From Methyloversatilis discipulorum (lineage in GTDB: Bacteria > Pseudomonadota > Gammaproteobacteria > Burkholderiales > Rhodocyclaceae): 58,643 nucleotides of DNA. The stretch covers positions 1 through 58,643 of the forward strand of contig NZ_JADMJL010000036.1 of assembly GCF_018780585.1 (NCBI RefSeq), read 5' to 3'. This document shows, in pieces, positions 25,402 to 33,482 of the stretch. The notes under the pieces were generated by a model, which had not been told where the DNA came from, did no database searches, and saw nothing but the letters and a program-made list of their open reading frames with translations. The translations under genes and the position numbers were made by a program. Within the stretch, counting starts at the first letter, position 1; each line of letters begins with the position of its first letter.

Positions 25402-27465
25402 ATGCTCAGTGCTCTGACACGTCGCATCGGCGTGCTGCAGGGGCGCTTGCTCGCCTCCGGCATCCTTCTGGGCGGTGTGCTGTGCGTGGCGCTGCTGTGG
25501 GCTTACGGCCTCATTTCCATGCACCTGGTCGAGCGGGAGTCGGCGCGCATCGATTACCTCGTCGCCGACATGCAGGCCCGGCTCGCTGCCGCACTGATCG
25601 CTGATCCGGCGCGGCTGGGGGCGGAGGTGAGCATGCTCCGGCGCGTCGGCCAGCTCGACTATGTCGAGGTGCGGGACGAGGCGGGTCGCGTCCTGATCGC
25701 CGACGGTGGTCCGGCCGTGCTCGGTGCGGCCCACGGCAGTATTCGTGAGGCCCTGGAATCCGGGCGTGGTCGCTACGACATGCGCATCGATCTGCTGCAG
25801 CCGGGCCGGCGTGTGCCGGTCGGTGTGCTGCGCGCCAGCGTCGACCTGTCGGGGCTGCTCTCCTCGCTGGCCATGTTGCGCAACGGCGCGCTGGCGCTCG
25901 GCGGGCTGGTGTTGCTGCTGCATGTCTGGCTGGCGCGCTGGGTGCTGGGCGGGGTGCTCGAAGGCGTCAGCGCGATCGAAACCCGGGCAGTGGCGCTGCG
26001 TCGCGCCGAAGAGGTCGATCCCTTGCCGGTGCGCGGCGACGACGCGCTGGCCCGGCTGACGCGCGCCTTCAACCAGATGGTGCAGGCGCTGGAAGAGCGC
26101 GTCACCGCGCTGCGCAAGAGCGAGTCGCGCTTCCACGCGATCGCCGACTTCACCTTTGGCGTCGAGGCTTGGTTCAGTCCGCAGGGGCGGCTCATCTGGG
26201 TGAACCGCTCGATCGAACGGGTGACCGGGCACAGTCCGCTCGACTGTCTGCTGGCCGAGGATCTGGCGAGCATGCTGATTCACGAGAAGGACCGCAAGAT
26301 TTTTGCCGCCCGCGCGGCCGACGCGCTGGCCGGCGCCAGTGGCGAGAATTTCGAGGTGAGGCTGCTGCGCCGTGACGGGTCGATCGTGTGGGTTTCACTG
26401 AACTGGCAGCCCATCTACGACGAGTCGGGTACCTGCCTCGGCGTGCGCGTGTCGGCCGACGACATCCAGAGCCGCAAGGAAGCCGAATTGAAGCTGCTCG
26501 ACACGGTGACCGCGCTGCGCCGCGAACAGGGCCTGCGCGACTACTACCTGACGCGCAGCGAGGAAGAGCGTTCGCGGCTGGAAGCGCTGCTCGATCTGAT
26601 CAAGCTGGGCGTGCTTTTCGTCGACCGCGATGGCCGCGCCCAGCACGCCAACCGGATGCTGAAGACGATCTGGGGCTTTGCCGAGAACGAGAACCTGTCC
26701 GGCATGCGCGATGCCGTGCTGATCGAGCGCACAGCGGTGCTGCGGGCCGACGAAGACATCTACCGCGAGCGCGTGAAGTCGATACTGGCCGCGCGTGCGC
26801 CGACCGATCCGCAGGACATTCCGCTGCGCGATGGCCGCATTATCCGCGAGCAGTCGGCCCTGGTGCCGTCGGCCACGCCCGGCCGCTTCCTCGGCCGCGT
26901 CTGGCTCTACGAGGACGTCACCGCCGAGCGGCGGGCCGCCGAGGCGCTGGTTAATATGGCGGAACGCGATCCGCTGACCAATCTGTACAACCGTCGCCGC
27001 TTCCACGAGGAGCTCGCACGGATGATTGCCGACGCCGCCCGCCGCCGCACCCAGCTCGGCCTGCTGCTGTTCGATCTCGACGGCTTCAAGCCGGTGAACG
27101 ACCGTTTCGGCCATCAGGCCGGCGATGAGGTGCTGACGCGGCTGGCGCGCGACGTCGGTGCCATCATCCGGCGCAACGAAATGTTCTTCCGCCTCGGCGG
27201 TGACGAATTCGCGGTGCTCGCGCCGGATACCGACGAGACCGCGCTGACCGGCCTCGCCCGCCGCATCGGCGAGCGCGTCGCCGGCATGGTGTTCGAGTTC
27301 GACGGCGCCCAGGCCTGCGTCACCACCAGTACCGGCATCGGCATCTATCCCTTGCACGCGCACAGCGGCGAAACCTTGCTCAGCGCCGCGGATTCGGCGA
27401 TGTACGCGGCAAAGAACGACGGCAAGAACGCATTCCGGATGTCGCAGCGGCGGCACGGCACCTGA
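25402..27465 (+). CDS. Membrane diguanylate cyclase with PAS sensors (GGDEF)
   Basis: A 687-residue protein predicted to make cyclic di-GMP. One transmembrane helix lies at about 20-42, then a periplasmic segment, a second helix at about 160-185 and a HAMP-like region. A PAS/PAC module is at about 240-365 and a second PAS-like region at about 395-510. The C-terminal GGDEF domain has [16 protein letters not shown], the substrate motif [22 protein letters not shown] and the intact active site GGDEF at 599-603. The inhibitory I-site position reads RRNE rather than RxxD, so product inhibition may be altered. No EAL domain is present. It lies 19 bases after argA. Confidence 0.9.
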   Translation: MLSALTRRIGVLQGRLLASGILLGGVLCVALLWAYGLISMHLVERESARIDYLVADMQARLAAALIADPARLGAEVSMLRRVGQLDYVEVRDEAGRVLIADGGPAVLGAAHGSIREALESGRGRYDMRIDLLQPGRRVPVGVLRASVDLSGLLSSLAMLRNGALALGGLVLLLHVWLARWVLGGVLEGVSAIETRAVALRRAEEVDPLPVRGDDALARLTRAFNQMVQALEERVTALRKSESRFHAIADFTFGVEAWFSPQGRLIWVNRSIERVTGHSPLDCLLAEDLASMLIHEKDRKIFAARAADALAGASGENFEVRLLRRDGSIVWVSLNWQPIYDESGTCLGVRVSADDIQSRKEAELKLLDTVTALRREQGLRDYYLTRSEEERSRLEALLDLIKLGVLFVDRDGRAQHANRMLKTIWGFAENENLSGMRDAVLIERTAVLRADEDIYRERVKSILAARAPTDPQDIPLRDGRIIREQSALVPSATPGRFLGRVWLYEDVTAERRAAEALVNMAERDPLTNLYNRRRFHEELARMIADAARRRTQLGLLLFDLDGFKPVNDRFGHQAGDEVLTRLARDVGAIIRRNEMFFRLGGDEFAVLAPDTDETALTGLARRIGERVAGMVFEFDGAQACVTTSTGIGIYPLHAHSGETLLSAADSAMYAAKNDGKNAFRMSQRRHGT

Positions 27466-27553
27466 CGCGGCCGTCTTCATGATTCAACATGTCGATTCAG
27501 CGCCCGGCACAGGGCCTAGAATTCGATACATCCAACGTTTACAGGAGTTACAG

Positions 27554-27826
27554 ATGGCACGCATGGTTCAATGCATCAAACTGGGTCGCGAGGCCGAAGG
27601 CCTCGACTTTCCGCCGGTGCCCGGCGCGCTGGGCGCACGCATCTTCGAATCGGTGTCGAAGGAAGCGTGGCAGCAGTGGGTGAAGTACCAGACCATGCTG
27701 ATCAACGAAAACCGTCTCAGCCTGATGGACCCGCGCGCACGCAAGTATCTGGCGGAACAGATGGAAAAGCACTTTTTTGGCGAAGGTGCGGACCAGGTCA
27801 CGGGCTTCGTGCCGCCGGCCGCCTGA
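27554..27826 (+). CDS. yggX: Probable Fe(II)-trafficking protein (YggX family)
   Basis: A 90-residue cytosolic protein of the YggX family, thought to protect iron-sulfur clusters and traffic Fe(II) under oxidative stress. It begins [24 protein letters not shown], with the conserved Cys7 typical of the family. It continues [42 protein letters not shown]. Length and composition are standard. The start at 27554 is fixed by AGGAG seven bases upstream and by the family start; longer in-frame starts have no support. Confidence 0.95.
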   Translation: MARMVQCIKLGREAEGLDFPPVPGALGARIFESVSKEAWQQWVKYQTMLINENRLSLMDPRARKYLAEQMEKHFFGEGADQVTGFVPPAA

Positions 27827-27877
27827 TCGACACAGTTCTTCACGGGAGCCGTCCAGGGTGCGTGATAGCTTTTCATC

Positions 27878-28726
27878 ATGACTGTATCCACCCGCCTGTC
27901 CAGCGTCCTGCAGGGGCCGCGTTGCTGTCCGTATTGCCTCAGCAGCAACACGAAGGACTCCAGCTGGAAGAACTCGGACGAGAAGGCCGGACGCTTCTGG
28001 CTCAAGCCGGTACGTTGCCGCAACTGCCACAAGCGCTTCGTCCGTTTCCGGCGTATTCCGCTCGCGGCGGTCGGCGGCTCACTTGCGCTCGGTCTGCTGG
28101 TGGCCATCGTGGTCACCGTCCAGGGTGTCGAGACGCGCACGCCGACCGAGCACGAACAGCTCATTGCCGAACTGGAACCGCTGGAGGCGGAGCGTCTGCG
28201 CGCTGAAACCGGTGACCCCGAAGCGCAGTACGCCTACGGGATGATGCTGGCCCAGGGCGGGACCGGCGAAGCGACGGATGTGGCGGAATCGGTGAAGTGG
28301 CTGGAGAAGGCGGCCGAACAGGGACACGCGCGGGCGCAGTACGAACTTGCGCTGGCGCTGAAACTCGGCCGCGGCACGCTGCAGGATTACAAGGCCGCAG
28401 GCAGGTGGTTCCGCACCGCGGCGCGCAGTGGCCATGTCGGCGCGCAATACCACATGGGCCGCCTGCACCGCATCGGCGAGGGCGTCTCGCTCGATCTGGT
28501 GCGTGCCTACGCGTGGTTCAATCGGGCTGCCGCACAGGGCCACGGCGCGGCGCGCGGGGCGCGGGACGAAATCGCGGCGTCGCTCAAGCCGGATCAGCTG
28601 GCGCTGGCGCAGCAGCTGTCGCGCGCGCCCGAAATGCCCGAGAGCGACGCCCCGCTGCCCGACATCGCCAGTTCTACCGCATCCGGGGAAGGCGACGCCC
28701 CGGCGGCGACCGACTCGCCGCGCTGA
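27878..28726 (+). CDS. Membrane-anchored Sel1-repeat protein with N-terminal zinc ribbon
   Basis: A 282-residue protein of unknown function. The N-terminus has two CxxC knuckles (CCPYC at about 17-20 and CRNC at about 47-50), suggesting a small zinc ribbon. A transmembrane helix follows at about 63-83. About three to four Sel1-like (TPR-like) repeats then cover 105-235, for example GDPEAQYAYGMMLAQGG and GHARAQYELALALKLGRG. A disordered acidic, Ala-rich tail closes it. Sel1 repeats usually mediate protein-protein contacts. The cytoplasmic ribbon and extracytoplasmic repeats are topology guesses. It ends 3 bases from the convergent phoU stop. Confidence 0.75.
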   Translation: MTVSTRLSSVLQGPRCCPYCLSSNTKDSSWKNSDEKAGRFWLKPVRCRNCHKRFVRFRRIPLAAVGGSLALGLLVAIVVTVQGVETRTPTEHEQLIAELEPLEAERLRAETGDPEAQYAYGMMLAQGGTGEATDVAESVKWLEKAAEQGHARAQYELALALKLGRGTLQDYKAAGRWFRTAARSGHVGAQYHMGRLHRIGEGVSLDLVRAYAWFNRAAAQGHGAARGARDEIAASLKPDQLALAQQLSRAPEMPESDAPLPDIASSTASGEGDAPAATDSPR

Positions 28727-28729
28727 AAC

Positions 28730-29431
28730 TCAATCGGCGGCTGCGGCGGCTTCCATCGCGGCCAGTCCGGCGTGGCGGACGTCGGTACCCTTCACCATGA
28801 ACACCACGTACTGCGCCATGTTCTTCGAGTGGTCGCCGATGCGCTCGATCGCCTTGGCGATGAACAGCAGGTCGAGGCCGCAGGAGATGGTGCGCGGGTC
28901 TTCCATCATGAAGGTGATGAGCTGACGCATGATGGACTTGAATTCGGCATCCACCTCCTTGTCCTGACGCACCACCTCGGTGGCGCTGGCGAGATCCATG
29001 CGCGCCAGCGCGTCCAGCGTGCGGCGCAGCATGTCCACTGCCATCGAGGCCGCGTGCCGCAGTTCGACGCGCGGCACGAAGATGGCGTCGGACTCGAGGA
29101 TGTGACGTCCCATCTTGGCGATCTTCTTCGCCTCGTCGCCGATGCGCTCCAGATCGGTGATGGTCTTCACCACCGACATGATGACGCGCAGGTCGCTGGC
29201 GGCCGGCTGGCGCTTGGCAATCAGGTGATTGCAGGCGTCGTCCAACTCGATCTCCATCGCATTGACCTTCTTGTCGTTGGCGATCACTTCTTCGAGCAAC
29301 GGCAGGTTGCGCTCGATCACGCCGCGCATCGCGTGTTCGATTTGCTGTTCGATCAGGCCGCCCATCTGCAGCAGGCCGGTGCGGACGCTTTCGAGTTCGG
29401 CATCGTAGCGTTTGGAAATGTGTTCGCTCAT
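28730..29431 (-). CDS. phoU: Phosphate-signalling protein PhoU
   Basis: A 233-residue all-helical protein with two PhoU repeats, each with the metal-binding pattern seen in ITDLERIGDEAKKIAKM and FIAKAIERIGDHSKNMAQYVVF. It links the Pst phosphate transporter to the PhoR kinase and restrains the Pho response. The start at 29431 (MSEHISKRYDAEL) matches the family; a longer in-frame extension does not. It follows rpiA by 52 bases and is not next to pst or phoBR genes, which are absent from the window. Confidence 0.95.
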   Translation of the reverse strand: MSEHISKRYDAELESVRTGLLQMGGLIEQQIEHAMRGVIERNLPLLEEVIANDKKVNAMEIELDDACNHLIAKRQPAASDLRVIMSVVKTITDLERIGDEAKKIAKMGRHILESDAIFVPRVELRHAASMAVDMLRRTLDALARMDLASATEVVRQDKEVDAEFKSIMRQLITFMMEDPRTISCGLDLLFIAKAIERIGDHSKNMAQYVVFMVKGTDVRHAGLAAMEAAAAAD

Positions 29432-29483
29432 GACGTCAGATCCTGAAAGTATTGAGTGTTCGACCCCGTGCGGGCGTCGATGT

Positions 29484-30155
29484 TCAGGCGTGCAGCGTGC
29501 GCACGCCGTCGGCTGACGACACCAGCGCAAGGTCGGCGCGTCGGCGGGCGAACAGCCCGTTGGTCACGGTACCGGTCAGATGGTCGAGTTCGCTCTCGAA
29601 CAGTGCCGGTTCGGCGATCTTCAGCCCTGCAACGTCCAGGATGAGATTTCCGTTGTCGGTGACGAAGCCTTCACGCAGCTTCGGTACGCCGCCGAGCTTG
29701 GCCAGTTCGCGTGCGACCAGGCCGAGTGCCATCGGAACGACCTCGATCGGCAGCGGGAAGCGCCCCAGCATGTCGACGCACTTCGAACTGTCGGCGATGC
29801 AGACGAAACAGTCGGACGCGGCGGCGACGATCTTCTCCCGCGTCAGCGCACCGCCACCGCCCTTGATCAGGTTGAGGCCGGGGTCGATCTCGTCGGCACC
29901 GTCGACATAGACCGGTATGCGGCGGCCGGAGGCGATCGCCTCGTCCAGCGTCAGCACCTTGATGCCGTGCCCGCGCAGGCGGGCGGCGGACGCTTCCGAA
30001 CTGGCGATCGCGCCAGCGATCTCGATCTTCTCGGCGGCCAGCAGGTCGATGAAGTGGTTGGCGGTGGAGCCGGTACCCACACCCAGCAGGTCGCCCTGTA
30101 TGACGTGGGGCAGGGCAGCGCGGGCTACGGCAATCTTCAGTTCATCGGCGGTCAT
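29484..30155 (-). CDS. rpiA: Ribose-5-phosphate isomerase A
   Basis: A 223-residue isomerase that interconverts ribose 5-phosphate and ribulose 5-phosphate, feeding phosphoribulokinase and the pentose-phosphate pathway. The substrate-binding loop [16 protein letters not shown], the [28 protein letters not shown] block and the closing [14 protein letters not shown] are diagnostic. The start at 30155 gives [15 protein letters not shown]. It is 19 bases downstream of the nucleotidyltransferase of the HPr-rel-A-like cassette and may share its transcript. Confidence 0.96.
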   Translation of the reverse strand: MTADELKIAVARAALPHVIQGDLLGVGTGSTANHFIDLLAAEKIEIAGAIASSEASAARLRGHGIKVLTLDEAIASGRRIPVYVDGADEIDPGLNLIKGGGGALTREKIVAAASDCFVCIADSSKCVDMLGRFPLPIEVVPMALGLVARELAKLGGVPKLREGFVTDNGNLILDVAGLKIAEPALFESELDHLTGTVTNGLFARRRADLALVSSADGVRTLHA

Positions 30156-30174
30156 CGAACGGAGTCCTCGGTAT

Positions 30175-31269
30175 TCAGGCGGCCTTGCCATCGTCGTGGA
30201 TGAAGGCCTTGTATGCAAGATGCGGAATCAGCAGGTGCAAGGGCATTCTAAGCCAGTGGCTGCGCGCGTAGAGGATCTGCCGGCGCGCGCGACGCCACGG
30301 AGAATCGCTGCTCGGGTGCAGCGGATACATCGACGCGTCGATCAAGTGGTCGGTCAGCGCACCGGTCGGACGGGCCGCCAGTCGCTTGCGGCCTTCGCTC
30401 GCCACCGCCTCGGGAATGTCGGTGCCGAAGATCCGCTGCGCGAAGCGCAGTGTCAGCAGTACCGGATACTCGAGTTGCTGCGCGCGTGCGCGCGGCAGAA
30501 GTGCTGTCCAGAATCCGGGCTCCGGCGAGAACTCGTCCAGCAGGCAGTGCAGGTCGTAGAGATCGCGCAAGCCCTTCTGCAACTCGCCGAAGAACAGGTG
30601 GCAGGCCGAGTGCATCACCATGTCGACCGGTGACAGCACGTGGAACACATCCGGGCAGTGCGGCAAGGCGACCGGACGCGCGTCGGCGATCAGCTGTGCC
30701 GCGTCGGGAATGTGGCCGGAGGTCGGCGGCACGATGGTGTGGTGCAGGTCGATCACGGTGCCACGCGTCATGTGCTCGATCGGCGGCAGCTCGTGCATCC
30801 ACTCCCGGTAATAGCGCTGGTCGTAGGAATTCAGGTGGGTCGGGCGCCAGCCACAGCGAAACAAGGCGCCTTCGGCACGCTCGATGACGTCCTTTGCCAC
30901 CATCAGGTCGATGTCGTTGAACAGCCGCGAACGTCCTGCGCGCAGGCCGGCTGCGGCATAGGCGGCGCCCTTGAGCAGCAGCACCGGCTGGCCGAGCGAC
31001 TGCAGCGCGTCGCCGATCACCGCCAGTTCATTCAGCAGCGAATCGCGGTGCAGCGCGGCGATGCGCAGCGCTGCGTCGAGATGGAAACGGACCTGCGGCG
31101 GCACGCGCTCGATGCGCCCGGTGTCGTGCAGCCGCTCGGCCAGTTGACCGAGCAGATCGCTGGTGCGCGCCTGCCCGATCAGGGCTTCCCAGTCGCGCGC
31201 GTCGAAGCGTTCGGTGAATTCGGGTGTGGCGAGTGTTCTCGCCAGGTGGGTGTCCGTCTGTCGGCTCAT
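30175..31269 (-). CDS. Nucleotidyltransferase family protein of the HPr-rel-A-like cassette
   Basis: A 364-residue protein of the uncharacterised nucleotidyltransferase family PF14907. The glycine loop and metal motif are visible as [40 protein letters not shown], with the DxD pair in NDIDLMV. Such enzymes transfer nucleotides or modified groups, and members occur in some lasso-peptide tailoring clusters and next to HprK-like kinases. The start at 31269 ([12 protein letters not shown]) is 40 bases after the kinase gene; a longer in-frame extension would run into it. Substrate unknown. The likely target is whatever the PqqD-like protein presents, by inference from the cassette. Confidence 0.75.
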   Translation of the reverse strand: MSRQTDTHLARTLATPEFTERFDARDWEALIGQARTSDLLGQLAERLHDTGRIERVPPQVRFHLDAALRIAALHRDSLLNELAVIGDALQSLGQPVLLLKGAAYAAAGLRAGRSRLFNDIDLMVAKDVIERAEGALFRCGWRPTHLNSYDQRYYREWMHELPPIEHMTRGTVIDLHHTIVPPTSGHIPDAAQLIADARPVALPHCPDVFHVLSPVDMVMHSACHLFFGELQKGLRDLYDLHCLLDEFSPEPGFWTALLPRARAQQLEYPVLLTLRFAQRIFGTDIPEAVASEGRKRLAARPTGALTDHLIDASMYPLHPSSDSPWRRARRQILYARSHWLRMPLHLLIPHLAYKAFIHDDGKAA

Positions 31270-31309
31270 GTTCCGGTCGGGGCGCAGCGGCCGGCGGTGC
31301 CGGCCCGCC

Positions 31310-32236
31310 TCAGGCGCTACGCGTGCAGATCGATTCGAGTGCCGGCACGATCTGGTCGAGCGAGCCGTAACGCGCAGTGTAACCGTCGCAGCCATCGACC
31401 AGACGGTCCATCGCCTCGAAGCCGGTGACGCCGAGCCGCGGATAGTTGAAGGAATTGCTCACCAGCTGCATGAAGGTGTGCGCCTTGCCGTTTGCTTCGA
31501 TGTCCAGTGCATGACCGGCCGCGAACTGCGGAAACAGGATCCAGCGCGGTTGCACCGGTTTCAGCGCCGCCTCGACGCTGGCGCGCGGCGCGCGCATGTG
31601 CGCCACCGTGCCCTTGGCGGTGTCGTGGGCGATCGGGCCGATCACCGGCTGGCCCGGGAGCTGGCGGACGATGTCTATCGACTGGTTCTTCAGACTGACC
31701 GGTCGCGGCAGCGGCATCAGCAGACCGTCGTCGAGGCCGACCATCGCCAGTTCGTCCGACAGCAGGCGCCAGCCGCGCAACGCCAGTGCGGCGCACAGCG
31801 TGCTCTTGCCCGAGCCGGGCGGCGCGGCCATGACGAGGCCCAGCCCGTCGCGCTCGAGCACGGCGGCGTGGATGATGAGGTAGTGCTGGGCGTGGTTGGT
31901 GAATACCCAGTTCAGGCCCCATTCGAGCATGGCGACCGCCTGATCGCCGGGCAGCGGCTTGAACGGCTGCATGCCCTCGAAGCGGAAGATGGCCTGCGGA
32001 CGCACATAGCGACGCAGTCCGCTGCTGCGCACTTCGACCGGGTAATCACAGAAATCGTCGTCCGACGCGACCGGGTAGTCAGCGTAAAGTGCGTGCAGAC
32101 CTTCCGCGACCGAATCGAAGTTGGAACGGATGCCGGCGACGAAGCGGCCGAGCTGCAGCCGCAGACCGTTGCGGCTGCGCAGCCGCTGACGCAGTTCGGC
32201 GGGGGGCAATGCAGAGAGATGGAGGCGTGGCGACAC
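31310..32236 (-). CDS. HprK-related kinase (HPr-rel-A type)
   Basis: A 308-residue kinase distantly related to the HPr(Ser) kinase/phosphorylase. An N-terminal domain (SALPPAELRQRLRSRNGLRLQLGRFVAGIRS) leads to a P-loop AAPPGSGKSTLCAALALRGWRLLSDEL, with Walker A at about 138-146 and the following SDEL acidic motif. His123 in IIHAAVLERDG precedes the loop, as in HprK-like folds. No phosphotransferase-system gene is nearby, so the substrate is unlikely to be HPr. A GTG start at 32236 is chosen because it avoids overlap with the PqqD-like gene, which ends 7 bases upstream, and matches the family start as I recall it. Longer in-frame ATGs read through the other gene. Confidence 0.8.
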   Translation of the reverse strand: MSPRLHLSALPPAELRQRLRSRNGLRLQLGRFVAGIRSNFDSVAEGLHALYADYPVASDDDFCDYPVEVRSSGLRRYVRPQAIFRFEGMQPFKPLPGDQAVAMLEWGLNWVFTNHAQHYLIIHAAVLERDGLGLVMAAPPGSGKSTLCAALALRGWRLLSDELAMVGLDDGLLMPLPRPVSLKNQSIDIVRQLPGQPVIGPIAHDTAKGTVAHMRAPRASVEAALKPVQPRWILFPQFAAGHALDIEANGKAHTFMQLVSNSFNYPRLGVTGFEAMDRLVDGCDGYTARYGSLDQIVPALESICTRSA

Positions 32237-32243
32237 GGGCCGT

Positions 32244-32504
32244 TCAGCCTGCGGCCCGCACGATGCCGTGCCGTGCAAGGGCATCCAGCAGTTCGGAAAG
32301 CGGCAGGTCGTCATCAGACGGCAGCACTTCGGCCAGCGCATCCGTGTCGGCCGGACCGGCCTTCAGCCGTGCGACGATGGCGCCGGCAGTGGGCGCGAGC
32401 ATCGTCGTGGTCGTGGTTCTCGCGTTGTACAGCACTGACCCGTCTGGCCAGTTCAGAACCGACATGGCCTCCGGCGTCACCAGAGACCACTGCACTGCGG
32501 TCAC
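32244..32504 (-). CDS. PqqD-like peptide chaperone of the HPr-rel-A-like cassette
   Basis: An 86-residue protein that looks like a PqqD-type RiPP recognition element: VQWSLVTPEAMSVLNWPDGSVLYNARTTTTTMLAPTAGAIVARL, then a helical C-terminal half LSELLDALARHGIV. PqqD-type domains hold a peptide leader and deliver it to a modifying enzyme. It starts with GTG 7 bases after the Cys-rich gene stops and ends 7 bases before the kinase gene, so the three are tightly coupled. An internal ATG (32465) is possible but would delete the first conserved strand. No pqq biosynthesis genes are nearby, so this is not the PQQ-pathway PqqD. Confidence 0.75.
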   Translation of the reverse strand: MTAVQWSLVTPEAMSVLNWPDGSVLYNARTTTTTMLAPTAGAIVARLKAGPADTDALAEVLPSDDDLPLSELLDALARHGIVRAAG

Positions 32505-32511
32505 GTCGCGA

Positions 32512-33174
32512 TCAGCCGTTCTGGCCTTCGCACCAGACGCCCGAGGTATAGACATCGACCTTGGAAATGAAGGACTCCAGGGCACTGACGCCGCCGCTGA
32601 ATGCGGTCTGGAAGGCCGAGATCACCGCCTCAGGCGACTGCATGCCGATGACCGGGTAGCGGTTGCCGTAGTACTGCGCGTTGAGTAGCGCCGCCACGGC
32701 GTGGAAGGCGCAGGTCTTCATGTTGTTAAGCTTGTTGGTCGGGCACCAGCCGCCGCTCATCGTCTTGTCGTAGATCACGCCGGTCTTGTCGATCGCCTCG
32801 CGCAGCGTTTCGTTCTTCGACGGCTTGAAGAAGGGCACGCCGAACACGCTGTTGAAGTACTGGCCTTGCGCGTAGATGAAGGGGATGAGATCCGGGTTCT
32901 CCCAGATTTTCTTGCCATTCGTGTTGCCCCAGAAGCCGGGGCTGCAGCCGCAGGGGCGCGGCGTGCCGTCACGCGACAGGTTGCCGGAAGCGATTTCCGA
33001 GCCGGTGCAGGTGCCCCACGTGCCGGTGCCGAAAGCGGAACGGCTCGCCACCGACAGCAGCACGCCGGCGCCCGCTGCACCGCCGCGGGTCAGACGCCGC
33101 CGCGCGGCATCCACTTGCTCGGTCTGCGGGGTGGGGACTGCGTCGGTCTGGCTGTTCTTGTCGAGCTCGTTCAT
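32512..33174 (-). CDS. Cys-rich exported protein with a Tat-like leader, probable client of the HPr-rel-A-like cassette
   Basis: A 220-residue protein I cannot place in a characterised family. A polar N-terminus leads to a twin-arginine-like RRRLTRGGAAGAGVLLSVASRSAFG (arginines 25-27, hydrophobic core 31-44), suggesting export in folded form. The mature part has six cysteines (56, 75, 77, 144, 155 and 215) and the motif CGCSPGFWGNTNGKKIW (75-91). That recalls the C-x-PGYWKN motif of other secreted proteins. It ends VDVYTSGVWCEGQNG. It is the first gene of the cassette, transcribed with the PqqD-like, kinase and nucleotidyltransferase genes. The role as substrate is inferred from position. An AT-rich promoter lies upstream. 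Confidence 0.65.
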   Translation of the reverse strand: MNELDKNSQTDAVPTPQTEQVDAARRRLTRGGAAGAGVLLSVASRSAFGTGTWGTCTGSEIASGNLSRDGTPRPCGCSPGFWGNTNGKKIWENPDLIPFIYAQGQYFNSVFGVPFFKPSKNETLREAIDKTGVIYDKTMSGGWCPTNKLNNMKTCAFHAVAALLNAQYYGNRYPVIGMQSPEAVISAFQTAFSGGVSALESFISKVDVYTSGVWCEGQNG

Positions 33175-33482
33175 TTGATTTCACCGATAAGGCACGTTGC
33201 CGCGGATGTTAGCGCGCTTGTCCGTGCTGGCGCGCCGACTTGATCACGGCGACCTGAGGATGCGCAGCTTGCATCAGGCGATCGTTGGATAGCCGATGAC
33301 TAGCAAGAAGCGGACCGCTTGTGATTTTTCCATGTAAGCGAATGATTTAATGTGTGTTTTCATATTTTTTCAATCATTGCGCCGGGGCTTGCCGGGGGGA
33401 CTGTAAATTTCGCCGACGGCCGCTGCCGGACAGCCTGCAAGGCCTGCCCGGCAGCGGGTCGGACCCGCGTCGCAGCGCTGTG
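33175..33482. other. Intergenic region between lpd and the HPr-rel-A-like cassette (308 bp)
   Basis: Both neighbours run leftward. The right part holds GC-rich hairpins after lpd: GCTGCCGG/CCGGCAGC at 33422-33456 and GCGGGTC/GACCCGC at 33454-33468. They lack a clear T-run. The middle (33320-33378) is strikingly AT-rich for this genome and carries a promoter-like pair, flanked by the inverted repeat AATGATT/AATCATT. The left 150 bases show nothing further and would form a long leader. Confidence 0.6.
33345..33373 (-). promoter_or_regulatory. Candidate sigma-70 promoter of the HPr-rel-A-like cassette
   Basis: On the leftward strand TTGAAA (33373-33368), a 17-base spacer and TTAAAT (33350-33345) match the -35 and -10 consensus at 5 of 6 and 4 of 6 positions. 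The inverted repeat AATGATT (33341-33347) and AATCATT (33372-33378) brackets both elements and could be an operator. Transcription would begin about 160 bases before the first start codon, leaving a long leader. Confidence 0.45.

Noticed and set aside
31310-32236. Canonical HPr kinase/phosphorylase (hprK)
   Set aside because: The protein lacks the normal HprK length and domain order, and no HPr or PTS gene is near. Only the P-loop kinase core is shared.
32244-32504. PQQ-biosynthesis gene pqqD supplying cofactor for the quinoprotein at 42871-44592
   Set aside because: No pqqA, pqqB, pqqC or pqqE lies nearby. The gene is sandwiched between a client-like gene and an HprK-like kinase, which fits a separate system.
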